A stretch of 64,000 nucleotides of DNA from Odontesthes bonariensis (Eukaryota; Chordata; Actinopteri; Atheriniformes; Atherinopsidae): assembly GCF_027942865.1 (NCBI RefSeq), contig NC_134516.1, positions 24,821,322 to 24,885,321 of the forward strand, read 5' to 3'. The notes under the pieces were generated by a model that saw nothing but the letters and a program-made list of their open reading frames with translations, made no database searches and was not told where the DNA came from. A program made the position numbers and the translations under genes. Each line of letters begins with the position of its first letter. Within the stretch, counting starts at the first letter, position 1. Of the stretch, positions 11,749-23,138 are shown piece after piece.

Positions 11749-13221
11749 ATGGATGTAACACCAACAATAATCATCAGCGCCAAACATCCTGAACATTCCA
11801 AAGATATTAAAAAGATATCTCTAAAATGGGAAAAACGAACAAAAAATAACGTCTCACCCTGGCCAAAAGGTGGCACTTTCAATGTAACTACCTGTAAGAT
11901 TATGGAACAAAGGATTAAAGCTTACAAACCAAAGGACAAAAGCAAAAAGAGACAGGAAAAGAGAGAGCTTGAATTAAAAGTTTTACATTTCTTTGAAAAT
12001 GCAGAGCTATATCCAACACTGCCAGGAGCAGTAAACATACAAGGAGATTCTGAATTAAAATATCACAAAATATCTCATGAACGTCCAGAACCACAAATAG
12101 CTACATCAAGCAGTCATGGAGCTCCTGAGCCAGACGCCGTCTGTAATTCAGATCAGGCAAGGGGACAGCTCCCACAATACCAAAGATCACCCGAACTGGC
12201 ATCTCCAGTTCAAAAGGCATCTTCTGAAGAACAAAAGAGTCCAACAGCTTCAGCACCGAGTTTGATAGAAATGACGCAGGGACAGTATGTGCCGTGGCAG
12301 ACGCTCGACCTGGCGGGGCTGGTTGCTCGATTGCCGGACATTCACACAGGTGCAAGCAAATGGATAAGAGCTTTTGAACAAGAGACTGTGCATAAACTGT
12401 TGTCTGTGGGACACATCAAGGCAGTGTGGGCACTGTGTTTTGGAACTTCTACCATGGAGGGCATTTTGAGACACAGTGAGAATGACTGGATGTTGAGCCA
12501 CCGAGCTGATGGAACTGGTTTTAATGCATATCGAGCTGCACTCTGGAGAGCGTTACGAGCTGAGTTTCCTGTGGGAGTGGACCTCGAAGCATTAAAGGGG
12601 GAGCCACTGTCAGGAACAGAGAGTCCAGCTGTGTACATTGCACAACAATTGAAGAAATGGAGACAAGAGTCTGAGGGAGAAATCGAGAAGAGCCCAGCTT
12701 GGGTGACATTGTTCAGAGTTTCCATCACAGAGGCTCTGCCTGCCCCAGTTCAGGGGCGGCTGGAGGATGTGGTGGGGTTGAATTCAATGCCACATGGACA
12801 ATTCCGAGACCACGTGGTGCATGCAGTAAACAAATACAGAAAAGAACTGAAACGGAATGAGCAGGAGAAGGATATGCAAAGGGAACTTGCACGGTTGCAG
12901 TTAGAAGAACTGCAAGCGAAGCAAGAAGTACGAAATGGGGCCATAACAGCGGGGGCCGCTGAACAGCCATTACAGGGGCAAGTCCATCGTCGACCCTGTC
13001 AAAGGTCAAGAAGAGGTGTACCTGGAGGACGAAGGTCCTCAGGGGCATGTTGGGCCTGTGGCGAGAGGGGACACTTTGTTTACAGCTGTCCGAGAGCACC
13101 GAGAATCCCGAGTGTTCGGCAGGACCGTGACCAGTCCCTGCGGGGTGGAGCAAGTGACCCGGCAGGTCCAAGGCGTTCCTCTGGCAGAGGAATCCCAGTA
13201 TTGGTTTACATTGACATATAG
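11749..13221 (+). CDS. Gag-like polyprotein of the endogenous retrovirus
   Basis: A 490-residue frame in the gag position, starting at the first ATG after the leader. The N-terminal quarter is Lys-rich. A capsid-like middle (about residues 180-340) contains Trp- and Leu-rich helices. A charged, coiled-coil-like stretch follows (about 360-395). Near the C-terminus is a single CCHC zinc knuckle, CWACGERGHFVYSCP, followed by Arg-rich sequence, which marks the nucleocapsid. One knuckle is usual for gammaretrovirus-like gag. The frame looks whole, but closeness to a specific named fish retrovirus cannot be judged here. Confidence 0.82.
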   Translation: MDVTPTIIISAKHPEHSKDIKKISLKWEKRTKNNVSPWPKGGTFNVTTCKIMEQRIKAYKPKDKSKKRQEKRELELKVLHFFENAELYPTLPGAVNIQGDSELKYHKISHERPEPQIATSSSHGAPEPDAVCNSDQARGQLPQYQRSPELASPVQKASSEEQKSPTASAPSLIEMTQGQYVPWQTLDLAGLVARLPDIHTGASKWIRAFEQETVHKLLSVGHIKAVWALCFGTSTMEGILRHSENDWMLSHRADGTGFNAYRAALWRALRAEFPVGVDLEALKGEPLSGTESPAVYIAQQLKKWRQESEGEIEKSPAWVTLFRVSITEALPAPVQGRLEDVVGLNSMPHGQFRDHVVHAVNKYRKELKRNEQEKDMQRELARLQLEELQAKQEVRNGAITAGAAEQPLQGQVHRRPCQRSRRGVPGGRRSSGACWACGERGHFVYSCPRAPRIPSVRQDRDQSLRGGASDPAGPRRSSGRGIPVLVYIDI

Positions 13222-13989
13222 AGGTAAGAAGTACACTTACACCAGACGTACTCAAAAGGGTTTAAAAACCGCCCTCAGGTGTGTCATCATTACAAAACAA
13301 AACAAAGTTTTTAAGTTAAATGTGTCACGACTATTAAGTTTCTAAAACTTGAATTTAAATAGGTCACTGTTACTAGGACACAACAAAACAAAGTTTCTGA
13401 ATTTAAAATTTAAATGTGCCACTATTACGAAGTTCTAAAATTTGAACGGAACAAAGTTTCTAATTTAAATTTTAGCATTGATAGTCTGAATTAGAGTATC
13501 TATTTAGCCCATAGGGAATTACTGATATCTCTCCATCCCACTTGGAGGGAGTAAGAAAAGCGCCATGTCCAAAATAAATAAATTAATATCTAATGAATAA
13601 ATAAGCAAAATTAAAATACAACAAGTAGGATCTTCTTTTGGGAGGATTATGCAATAAAATGCGCTTCCTCTGGAAGGAATCATGAAAGGGCCAAAGATCA
13701 AAGGTTGAAAGCACAACTGGAGAGGACAACCGAGGCTAAGTTAGCCTTTGAAAATTTGAAACGAAATTAGCAAAAGTTATCCAAAACGGCCAACACTAGT
13801 CTATGAGAAGCCATTTTTCTTATATGTCTCCAATAAAAACCATAAGATTTCAGAACTAATAAATCAGAGTAGGTATGTTGTGACTCGGACAGGATGTTTG
13901 CAGGTTGTGCATCTTTTGACACATCCAGATGTGAATACAGAAGTGTACTACATCGGGTCCTGCAGATGTCATTCCACGTGAGTTGGAAG

Positions 13990-15300
13990 GAGAACCACAT
14001 GAGCGTGTGTCAGAAGCTGTGAGATACATTAAACTGAGACCTGACTTAGAAGCAACTCCACTTGTTCAGGCTGATGTCACTTATGTTGTGCATGGTTCAT
14101 GTTGTGAGATCATTTGGGTGATCATGAGGTTTTGCAGTTGTGAAACAGGAAGGTGGAAAACTTTGTGACGGTGAAAGCTGAGAAGTGTGAACGGACATGT
14201 TCGGCACAGTTGGCTGAACTGAAGGCATTAACGGAAGCATGTTGACTGGTGAAAGGTAAGGTTACGAATGTGTACACAGATTCTGCATATGCTCATGATA
14301 TTTGCTATTTGTTTGAAGCAGTTTGGAAGCAGAGAGGGTTCAGGAGGTCAGACGGAAGTCCAGTGCGACAGGAGGTCCAAATGAAGGAGCAGATTGCAGT
14401 CGTGAAAATTGAAAATTGGCAGTAATACAGTGTCAAATAATCGTAAAGGTAACAAAATGGTTGGTAAAGGTAATATCGCGGCTGATGAAGCAGCGAAAGT
14501 AGCATCAAGGTGCCAGCTTGCTGTTTTGGCACCAATGGTGTTACTGGAGCCAGAGGTCGCGCCACCACAAGGATATTGGTCATACATATTGGATAAATAG
14601 TCGTAAATTTTTTTTTGGTAAGAGAATTGATTCATCTGTTTGTCATTCCATCAGAGATTAGTTCAAATAATGGTTAAGTGTTTGTGTATAAAAGTGCAAG
14701 AGGCATTCTGCAGCAGCTGCGAATCAAGCAGCGCTGTGGGGCCGTTTATCATCCACAGAGTCAAGGGATGGTTGAGAGGATCAAAGGAACCTGGAAAGTG
14801 AAATTGAATTGAATCTATGCTTCAACTAAACTAACTAGATGCTTTGCCGCTTGCACTAATGAGATGTCCTATGCAGACTCATAGAGTCACGCACTAACAC
14901 CGCATAAAATGCTAACGGGTCGACCCATGCCAGCACCTCAGTTCCCACTTGAGCAGTTGCGAACAGAGAGGAGAGCTTACATGAAGCAACTAACTGCAAT
15001 CCACAGAACAATCTATCTACAGGAGGAGTCCAGAGACTTGAGTTTCGAACAGCTGGTTGAGAGGCCAGTGGTGCCAGGCGACCAGGTGCACATCGAAGTG
15101 TTCCGGAGGAAGTGGCTTGAGCCAAGACGGAAAGGACCGTACACAATGGGGCGAGCAACGCCAACGGCAGTTCAAGTGGAAGGTAGCAACACATGGTACC
15201 ATTTGAATCACTGCACTAAGGTTCGGACTAAAGACACAGACGGAGTTAAGTCCGAGGGAAAGGATGAACAAAAGGAAGAGGTTAAGATTTCTGACACTGT
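13990..15300 (+). pseudogene. Pol remnant (RNase H and integrase parts)
   Basis: Short stretches resemble retroviral pol: an RNase H-like VYTDSAYAHD segment near 14270-14310 and an integrase C-terminal module near 15070-15230 (GDQVHIEVFRR, then LEPRRKGPYTMG, then WYHLNHCTKV), which is the gammaretrovirus-type GPY/F arrangement. It is a broken fossil; no continuous pol frame exists. Confidence 0.75.
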
Positions 15301-15639
15301 CAGCATCCAGGTGTGGGTGTTGGCCGACAGCATGGGCTCAGGAGAACGAAGCCTGGAGATGTTGGACGGGATCCCGCAAACAGGAGAGGCTGGAAGGGTC
15401 CCGTGATGAAGCCACCCTGCAAGGGAAGTAGCCAGCCTGGGTCAGATGAGTATGATGCAACAATACACACCCACTCAGACCATGCCACGCCACAAACTTT
15501 GCCAGCAATACACACTAGAGCTAGTCGTGAAGAGGTATCTGCTAAGCTTGAATTTAAGTTCATGGAAGAAATGATTTGAGGAAGTGTGGATCATGGGTCC
15601 GGTGGAGGAGACGACCAAATCACCGCCTCTGGACGCCAC

Positions 15640-17160
15640 GACAAAGGGGCAATCTGGTAAGATCATGTCAGATTGGGTCAGAAGGAGTTGTTCACAATGG
15701 TTGTAAGAATAGAAAGATTTTTCGGGAAAGGCTAGGGGGATTTGATACCATTAGCACTACAGGACAGAATAATCATGTTAATCAAAGAACAGACGGAGTG
15801 TACATGCACAGGTGAAGTCGGGAAAACAGTGTAACTGTGGAAAATGGTTTAAGGCAGCACAGTGGTATAGATGGGCATGGTACACTACGAGAGAACTGAC
15901 AGCGACAGAGTGTCTCATATGCGCAGACGCTCCAGGAGCATTGCCTGTTGTTGTTCCAGAGCCACTTACCTTCAGGGACTGTGCAGTGGTCCAGCAACGG
16001 GAATGCAGGAAAGGTAGGTTCACATCGGCAGAGGATAAATGGTTATTGTTTCCTATGTGTGGTATTAAGTGCAGATTGATGTTTGGGCCAAATAAAGTAC
16101 ATAGTTATTTTCAAAATAAGGGAGGGCCACAAATTGGAGTCTTCTTGTGCTGAATTTAATCATAGTACATCACAGGATGGGCCTCCCACTGATTATAGAG
16201 TAGATTACGATGGTGAGTTTGAATGCTTTTGGAAGTCACGTAAGTAGTACTACGGTTAAATGGAACCAATATTTATTAGGATTTATTTATTTGGATCAAA
16301 ATGTGAAAATATAGAAATGATCATTTTAACTCTATATCTTTTTGGGGATCAGACACACCTGATAGCTGAGAGTTACTGGATGTGTGGAGATCATGTTTTG
16401 TTAAATGTGTTACCCAACAGGGAGATAGGTTTTTGGGCACTGGTGAGGAGGAACACATCAGTTGTGGTAGTGTATGACAAGGTAAACGAGATGCGAGGTT
16501 TGGATGTGGAAGAAGGGAGAGTTAAAAGATCTAGTGATGACTACATCAGGGATAAGCACGTTTACTTGGATGCAATATGACAGCCAAGAGGGATTCCTTT
16601 GAGCTCAAAGCACGCAGGGAGGTTGCAGCTGGATTTGACGCTGGTTTGCAGTGGATCACAATTAACAAAATGGGAAGTGGACTAATTACATATAACACAA
16701 CCAACAGAGAATTCTCAGCTACACGAGTGAAGGGCCTGCAGGCTTTGGAGAACAACTACATGAGACGAGTATGATGGCTTGGTAGAACAGACAAGTTTTA
16801 GAATGCATATTAGAAGGGAAAATTGGTGTTTGCCAGATGGTTGGGGAAAATGTTGTACATTTATACCTGCAGCTGATAGAACGTTTACAACGGCCGTGAA
16901 GAAGATCAGAGAACGGAGAGAGGAGCTGACGTGTGATGCTGGTGGAGGTGAACGGTGGTGGACTGGTCTGTTTGGGATTTTGGGAGAAGGGGGAGCGATG
17001 ACAGTTAAGGTGGGAATAGCAATATTGTTGATAGTGAGAATGGTTTCCCTATTGGTGTGTTGCATTATACCCATTCTGAGAAGGTGTTTGCTGCAAGTGA
17101 TGTTCAAACAAACAGGGGAAGGTATCTGGAGGCAGATGACCATGCGAGACCAGGTCTGAG
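15640..17160 (+). pseudogene. Env remnant
   Basis: Fragments in env position include a CCTFIP motif near 16850, a cysteine-rich, Trp-rich stretch, and a hydrophobic membrane-spanning segment near 16990-17080 followed by a basic tail. The CCTFIP motif recalls gammaretrovirus-like env genes of percomorph fish. The region is broken in several places and is treated as a fossil. Confidence 0.65.
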
Positions 17161-17993
17161 GACCAACGCATGGGAAGAGCAGGTCAACGAATGAAGGTTA
17201 TCAACGGACGGTTCACAAGTTTCTTTCCTCGAGGGTGGAACCACGGTTAGTAGGATAGGGAGAAGAGATGCTGAAGATCTCTTTGATTGGGAGTGACGTA
17301 CTGGCGACCTCTCCTCCCAGAGTTAGCTTAGCCGTTCCAGACCCAGCCGGACGGATGTTCGGCCAGAAGCAGACGACACCAGAGTACGGGAGATGGGACG
17401 GGACTGGAAGAGCTGCATTACATTGCATTTTATTACTATTGTTGTGTGATAATCCATAATTTTATGTATTGTACTTGATACAAAACGGTGATTAACTGAT
17501 TTGAAGGTGATGTATTCAGTCTATGTGTATTATCAATCAAAACTGATCACTGATATGTCCATTGCCAATTGTGTCAGTCAACTGTTCGGAGTGCGACCTT
17601 GGTAAAGTGGTCGGTCGCCAGTGGGGGGGGCCGTAGGTGAATTTTCCCAAGATAAGAACATGAGTTACGAAAGTTACAGAAGTAGCAGCCGGTGGGTTTT
17701 TCGCACCTATGCACTGCGAACAGTGGACAAGTGTGATGGCAATGTAAAATTTGTAGTGTTGTTGAATTCAATATCGTTTCATTTAATTTAATCATTTAAT
17801 ATGATTCGAGTACACATATATATATTCCTTTTCATTTATTCAAAATGGTCCCGTTGATTGATATTGTAGAATTATTAGAATAATTTAGTGTTGATTATGT
17901 TAATTAATTCTTAATTAACTATGTGGGATGATTTTCTTTCATTTTAGATTATTTCTTTATTAAATCACTGATAAGTGATTTCAGGGGGGACTA

Positions 17994-18312
17994 TGTGGGA
18001 GAAGTATGTCATGACATGCTCATGACTTCTGGCCTAGTTACATCCTGGGCCTTGTTGACTGGTTCATATGAATATGGGTAAAAGGTAGTATGGGCTGTTT
18101 ACATTTAGGGCAGACGCTCGGCGTCGCAGAAAGAGATTGAGTCCGGATGACGCATGCATGTTATGATTAAACCAGTATAAAGTTGGTTCACAGTATGAAG
18201 ACGGTGGACATTTTGTACATTCTGTATGCACATTTGCTGTGACGGTTTGTTCAATAAACTCCCCAATGGACGGCTGACCAACGCGGGATTCGACTCTAAT
18301 TTCTCCACAACA
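17994..18312 (+). repeat. 3' LTR of the endogenous retrovirus
   Basis: A 319-bp copy of the 5' LTR, preceded by the purine-rich tract CAGGGGGGA (17982-17990). One base substitution and a 3-bp length difference separate it from the 5' LTR. Confidence 0.95.
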
Positions 18313-18696
18313 CTAGCAATCCACCTCGTTGACGATCACAGAATACATAAAATCCAACTGTTGCTGTTGCCGGTTCTTGTTAAGGAGTGGCTTTCATGGC
18401 TCATCCAGTGACATCACTCCCTGGCCAATCAGTGGCCTGCAGTCTGTAGAGGTCACATTTTCGGCTCAACTCAACTCGACCCCGACCGAGTAGGTGCTAA
18501 AAATGTACCACCTGGTGCCACGTGGTATTACCTCATGGAAAACCCTAACAGTTGAGTGGGACCCAGTCGAGTGGAGTAGGTAGAGGTTGAAAAGGGAGGA
18601 ATGTGTTCTGATGTCATTCTAAATCTCTGAAAGTTGACTTAGGCTTGTTTTATCTCGTCTTTTTTTTCGGAAGGCATGTTTCATAACATGTGATTA

Positions 18697-18769
18697 GCCC
18701 GGCTAGCTCAGTCGGTAGAGCATGAGACTCTTAATCTCAGGGTCGTGGGTTCGAGCCCCACGTTGGGCA
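18697..18769 (+). tRNA. tRNA-Lys(CTT), unit 5
   Basis: Same gene as the other array copies except that the discriminator base is A instead of G at position 73. Anticodon and promoter boxes are unchanged, and a TTTT run follows 8 bases downstream. Confidence 0.94.
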
Positions 18770-19298
18770 TAGCAGTTTTAGTAATCAACAGATGTTTGAT
18801 CCACCACTTAAAGTCAAAGTTCAGCTCTGTTACCACCATCACAGCGTCCTCAGTGGTGCCTCTTTGAATGATCACAAACCTCCTGAAATGCACAATATGA
18901 ATCAAAAACATTCAAACTTGAGCAAGAGCATTATGTTTACCTTTCTTTGGGCTCATGTCATTTCTGTATTCCCTTTTTGCTCAAGTATGATCATTCACTT
19001 TAAAACAAAATAAGAAAAATCTGAATAACGACCCATGGCCTCTGGCCCTCTCTTGCCTTCATTACTCATCCAGTGACATCACTCCCTGGCCAATCAGTGG
19101 CCTGCGGTCTGTAGATGTCACATTTTCGGCTCGACTCAACTCGAATCCCTGCCGTGGAGGTGCTAAAAATGTACCTGCTACCAGCTGTTAATCCCTCATG
19201 GAAAACCCTAAAACCTGAGTCGAATATAGTCAAGTGGAGTAGCGTTTTGCATTTTGGTTCACGTTTGTCGTATTTTACACAGTCAGTGAAGTAATGGT

Positions 19299-19409
19299 GT
19301 CAGGATGGCCGAGCGGTCTAAGGCGCCAGACTCAAGGCTTCATTCCTTCCTTAGCACAGGGACTTCTGGTCTCCCAAAGGAGACGTGGGTTCAAATCCCA
19401 CTCCTGACA
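19299..19409 (+). tRNA. tRNA-Leu(CAA) with intron, unit 5
   Basis: Canonical 111-nt copy with the 27-nt intron and intact A and B boxes, on the far side of the retroviral insertion. Confidence 0.96.
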
Positions 19410-20123
19410 TTAATTTCATGCTTAAATCTTACTTGCATATTAGAAGACCATGAAGAAAGCCATGTCAGGCCATGGTGAAAAAGGGCATTTATCTCTGAAG
19501 ACGGGCCTTCAGTTCCTCCCATTAACATACACAATTCTGATGTGCGATGAGGCAGTTCTCCTGCAACATTAAGCTCTTTTCCACTAGTACTTACTCACAA
19601 CCACCTCAATGTGTGTGGGGTCGTTATAGCAAGGAGGTCCAAAAGTCCTGTGATGTCAGTCTTATGTGACACAAACATGACACAACAATTTAGGACATCG
19701 AGGCAAAGGTATACCTGCTGCTTGGTCTATGTCTTTGCGTCTAGCAATCCACCTCGTTGACGATCACAGAATACATAAAATCCAACTGTTGCTGTTTCCT
19801 GTTCTTGTTAAGGAGTGGCTTTCATTACTCATCCAGTGACATCACTCCCTGGCCAATCAGTGGCCTGCAGTCTGTAGATGTCACATTTTCGGCTCAACTC
19901 AACTCGACCCCGACCGAGTAGGTGCTAAAAATGTACCACCTGGTGCCAGGAGGTATTACCTCATGGAAAACCCTAACAGCTGAGTGGGATCCAGTCGAGT
20001 GGAGTAGGTAGAGGTTGAAAAGGAGGAATGTGTTCTGATGTCATTCTAAATCTCAGAAAGTTGACTTAGGCTTGTTTTATCTCGTCTTTCCTTTCGGAAG
20101 GCATATTTTATAACATGCGATTA

Positions 20124-20172
20124 GCCCGGCTAGCTCAGTCGGTAGAGCATGAGACTCTTAATCTTAATCTTA
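20124..20172 (+). pseudogene. Truncated tRNA-Lys(CTT), end of the array
   Basis: The first 40-odd bases of the tRNA-Lys gene are present through the anticodon loop. The sequence then stutters (ATCTTAATCTTAAAAG) and leaves the repeat, so the variable loop, T arm with B box and acceptor 3' strand are missing. It marks the array's right edge. Confidence 0.93.
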
Positions 20173-21358
20173 AAAGCCACAGGTTCCTCTCTCAGTGACA
20201 GTCAGCCAGACTCCACCTGATCTGTACAAAGAAGAGAAGCAAACAGTCGAAATGAGCTACTTTTTTTGTACTTTACGTTCAACAGACACTGAGGGTGGGA
20301 GTATTTCTACATGCATTCACTTCTTTTATATTACATTTAGCAGACGCATTTACAAATTAGGATAATTAGGATATGATGACAGACAGTCATCATTGAAAAA
20401 AATAAACGTGCACAATCGGCCTCCTATAATGCAATCTATGCAATTTCCAAGTATAGAATCGAGTGTAGGAGCGAGTGAAATGAAAGAATTCCCGATTTCC
20501 ATGTCTTTTTTTAAAATTTTAAAGAAAAAAAAATTAAATTTTAAAACTTTTTTTATTTTTTTTATTTTCCCGGTTTGGAATGTCTCGCGGACCGGTACTG
20601 ATTTAAGAGATCAGTATTTAACAACTTTGTTGCACAAGGCTGGGTGGCCTCTCGCGGCCCAGTTTCCCTTTTTAAATAAACATTCCAGTCATTCGTATTG
20701 AATGTTTACAACGTGGTTGAACATCAAACATTTAGATGCAAACCTTGAAGACGTAGAACGTTTCAAACTGGATGTTTCAGCTGTTGTCTCGAAGCAAGTT
20801 CATCAACAGTTTCAAGTTCTCTGCCCGACTGATGTACTTTGGGTTGTCCAACAGATAATGGTGAGAATATAGAGGGGGATGGTCACTATAACGCTGTTTT
20901 CACGTAGTTGTTAGCTGCTCACTGGTGTGAACTGTGAACCTGAACGAGTGTGTACAAGTATAGCAGATTTTCAGCTTCCCACATGAGAAGCCTGGACAGA
21001 AATTTTTGTTTTGATTTAAAAACCTCTTTACTCCATGACCCTTTCTCTTAGTGCAGAATTAGAACCCCAGAATGTTCTAATTTATTCGCTGAGCCCCCTG
21101 TGACATCACACAGAACCCCCCTTAATGTACAGAATACGGAACCCGTGGCAGTCGGATCCTTACCAGACCGGTGCAGAGTAACACCTGTTTCAGTAGTTTG
21201 TGAAAGCCTTTAACTAACTTCCACACTGCTGATATACAGCTTGCAGACATCCATTGCATCTCTCAGTTTTGAATGAAGATGATGCCCTTCAGTGATGATG
21301 ACATAACGTGAGTACAACCAACTGCTTGATGCTGTAAATTGTCTCTTTGGGTCTTAAA
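20173..21358. other. Non-coding stretch upstream of the V segments
   Basis: No gene is recognised. Near 21290-21310 the sequence CAGTGATGATGACATAACG resembles the AGTGAYRTCA/CRE-like site of TCR V-beta promoters and may be the displaced promoter of the first V segment. Confidence 0.4.
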
Positions 21359-21370
21359 ATTCTTTTGGGT

Positions 21371-22219
21371 CTATCATAAAGGAACATAAACTCGAGAGTG
21401 ATATTACAGTTCTTAAATGGTGCGCCTATGACTCAGAGTTTACACCTAATAAGTTGGACTCTAGATTCAAAGATTGGATAGCTAAGGGTATAACAGCCTT
21501 ATGCAGGGTAATGAAAGATGGAAAAATGCTCAGTTTTGAAACGCTTAAAAGGACACATTTATTAGAAAAACAAGACTTCTATCAATATCTGCAGCTGCGG
21601 CACTACGTTGATACGAAGATGAAAAATGTAACAAAGACTGGCACATGTTTGATTGAACTGTTTACAAAAGCCTATAATTCAGAAACTATTGATAGAACTG
21701 TTTCATGCTTACATAAGAGTCTGTCGAATAGAAATCACATTCAACTTCATATATTAAAACAAAATGGGAGAAGGAAGGAGGAATAATTATACCTGAAGAA
21801 GAATGGACAACAAGTGGAGTGGAGGGAGTTTGGCTGGAAAAGCCTGATTAGGTGCTTTATTACACCCTCCCAGAAATCTCACTATGACAATAACTCCTCA
21901 GTCTGCTGGAGGAAGTGTGGAAATCAAAATGCAAACCATTATCACATTTTCTGGGACTGCCCGCTCATGAAGGACTATTGGAAAAAGGCCTGATTTTATT
22001 TTTACAGATCAATAACTATGCCATATAAAAAGGATCACTCCCCACTTTGTACATATTCTTGTGTGTTTTTGTTGTTGTTTGGTTCGTTTTTTTTTTGTTA
22101 TCGTTTAGACATAAAATAAAAATATCACTTTGGCATTTAGGACAGACAAGAGATGTAAGATGTATGCACATGTACCGGATGTGAATGTTTGTTTCTGAAT
22201 GTCAATAAAAAAAAAAATC
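21371..22219 (+). mobile_element. L1-clade LINE, 5'-truncated
   Basis: An 849-bp fragment flanked by the 12-bp duplication ATTCTTTTGGGT (21359-21370 and 22220-22231) and ending in an AATAAA plus poly-A run. The translated sequence is the C-terminus of an L1-type ORF2, with the zinc-knuckle-like CWRKCGNQNANHYHIFWDC near 21910-21960 and an upstream open part at 21454-21786. At least one frame change separates the two parts. It landed directly upstream of the first V exon. Confidence 0.9.
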
Positions 22220-22391
22220 ATTCTTTTGGGTGGGCATTGATGACAGATAAGCCACAGAAATGTATCACTGCAGTAATGGACAACTGTCGGCCCAGTTAAA
22301 GTACATTACAATAATTTGTCTGAAATCACTAAATTCATGACATTTACCATTTCTCATTATCTAAAATGTTCTATTGTCTTTCTGTTTCCAG

Positions 22392-22706
22392 CTGTTAGTC
22401 TGGGTCTTGAGGTCCGTCAGTCTCCCTCTGATCTCATCAGAAATCCTGGTGCCAAAATGCAGATTTTCTGCAGCCACAGTAAAAGTGACTACAGAGTGAT
22501 GCTCTGGTACCAGCAGTCACCTGGAGACACAGCCATGAAACTCATTGGATATTTGAACTACAAAGCTGTCACAAGGGAAGACAAATATAAAGATGGTTTC
22601 AGTCTCGCTGGAGATTTGGGTGGAGACGCAGCAAAGAATGGATCTGTGCACATCCCAGATGCAGGAGTGAATTACCGTGCAGTTTACTACTGTGCAGCAC
22701 CAGAAG
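22392..22706 (+). CDS. TCR V segment 1 (TRBV-like), V exon
   Basis: Encodes an immunoglobulin V domain of a T-cell receptor chain: first Cys in QIFCSH, core Trp in MLWYQQSPGD, and second Cys in YYCAAPEAQ. The exon opens after a TTTCCAG acceptor with a split GCT codon, as in its neighbour. Teleost TRBV domains share the SPSD, MKLIGY and YYCAA features, so beta is favoured over alpha/delta, though not proven. The segment is followed directly by a recombination signal. I find no leader exon upstream, where an L1 insertion lies only about 170 bp away, so the segment may be unable to make a secreted-path protein. The V frame itself is open. Confidence 0.85.
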
Positions 22707-22744
22707 CACAATGACACAAATCCCCTCTGAACTCTACAAAAACT
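22707..22744 (+). promoter_or_regulatory. Recombination signal of V segment 1
   Basis: Heptamer CACAATG (consensus CACAGTG), a 22-bp spacer, and nonamer ACAAAAACT (consensus ACAAAAACC). This is the 23-type signal expected on the 3' side of a V-beta segment. Confidence 0.9.
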
Positions 22745-23138
22745 GCACACAAGTTTTTTTCTGCAGGCTCCCAAAGCAGCTGCTATGTGGTTGCCTTTCA
22801 GTTTGATGCATTCGCAGCACACTTCTGTAACACTGTTTCTGTACACTTTAACTTGGTGTCTCACTTTAGCACGATTTATACATCCAGGAAGGCAATCTAC
22901 AGCAGCAAGAATATGTGAAGCCACTCCCTCCTTCCACTTCATCAGTTACAGTGATGGTGTTTCTTCATCCTCTTCATTCCTCTTTAAACCTCACTCATCT
23001 CATTTCAGCCTTAACACAAGTATAGATGCTGAGACTTTTCTGACTGTATCAACATCTGCAAAACTCTGTGAAACATAGTTTTATGTGGGGTTTTTTTCAA
23101 GGCTTTTAAACAAATCATCTGTGCTGTTAAAGGAGAAA

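Larger units (their letters stand above)
8151..18312 (+). mobile_element. Endogenous retrovirus, class I-like (gamma/epsilon group)
   Basis: A 10,162-bp provirus sits in the spacer of array unit 5. It is flanked by the 4-bp duplication CTAG (8147-8150 and 18313-18316), and the sister units show the empty site. It has two LTRs, a tRNA-Trp-like primer site, a 3.3-kb leader, a gag frame ending in a zinc knuckle, remnants of RNase H and integrase with a GPY/F-type C-terminal module, an env remnant with a transmembrane segment, and a purine tract before the 3' LTR. I do not recognise a reverse transcriptase, so pol is incomplete. The LTRs differ by one substitution and one 3-bp indel, so the insertion is recent. 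Gag looks whole; pol and env are clearly broken. Confidence 0.93.
2254..20172 (+). repeat. Tandem tRNA-Lys/tRNA-Leu array, about 1.4-kb unit
   Basis: Units begin with the same sequence (ATTCTGATGTGCGATGAGGC) at 2254, 3664, 5082, 6512, 7940 and 19534, giving unit lengths of 1410, 1418, 1430 and 1428 bp. The fifth unit is 11,594 bp only because a retrovirus sits in it. Each full unit carries one tRNA-Lys(CTT), then one tRNA-Leu(CAA) about 510-530 bp downstream of its end. Both tRNAs are preceded by related blocks (2550 and 3198 in unit 1) beginning ATCCAGTGACATCACTCCCT, so the unit itself looks like a diverged double. These blocks, with the GAGTAGGTGCTAAAAATG and GGAAAACCC stretches, resemble a teleost MITE. 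Unit 1 lacks 18 bp after its tRNA-Lys that the others have. The sixth unit breaks off inside its tRNA-Lys at about 20172. Confidence 0.95.

Noticed and set aside
22517-22942. Minus-strand 141-codon frame across V segment 1
   Set aside because: It is the complement of a clear V exon and its recombination signal.
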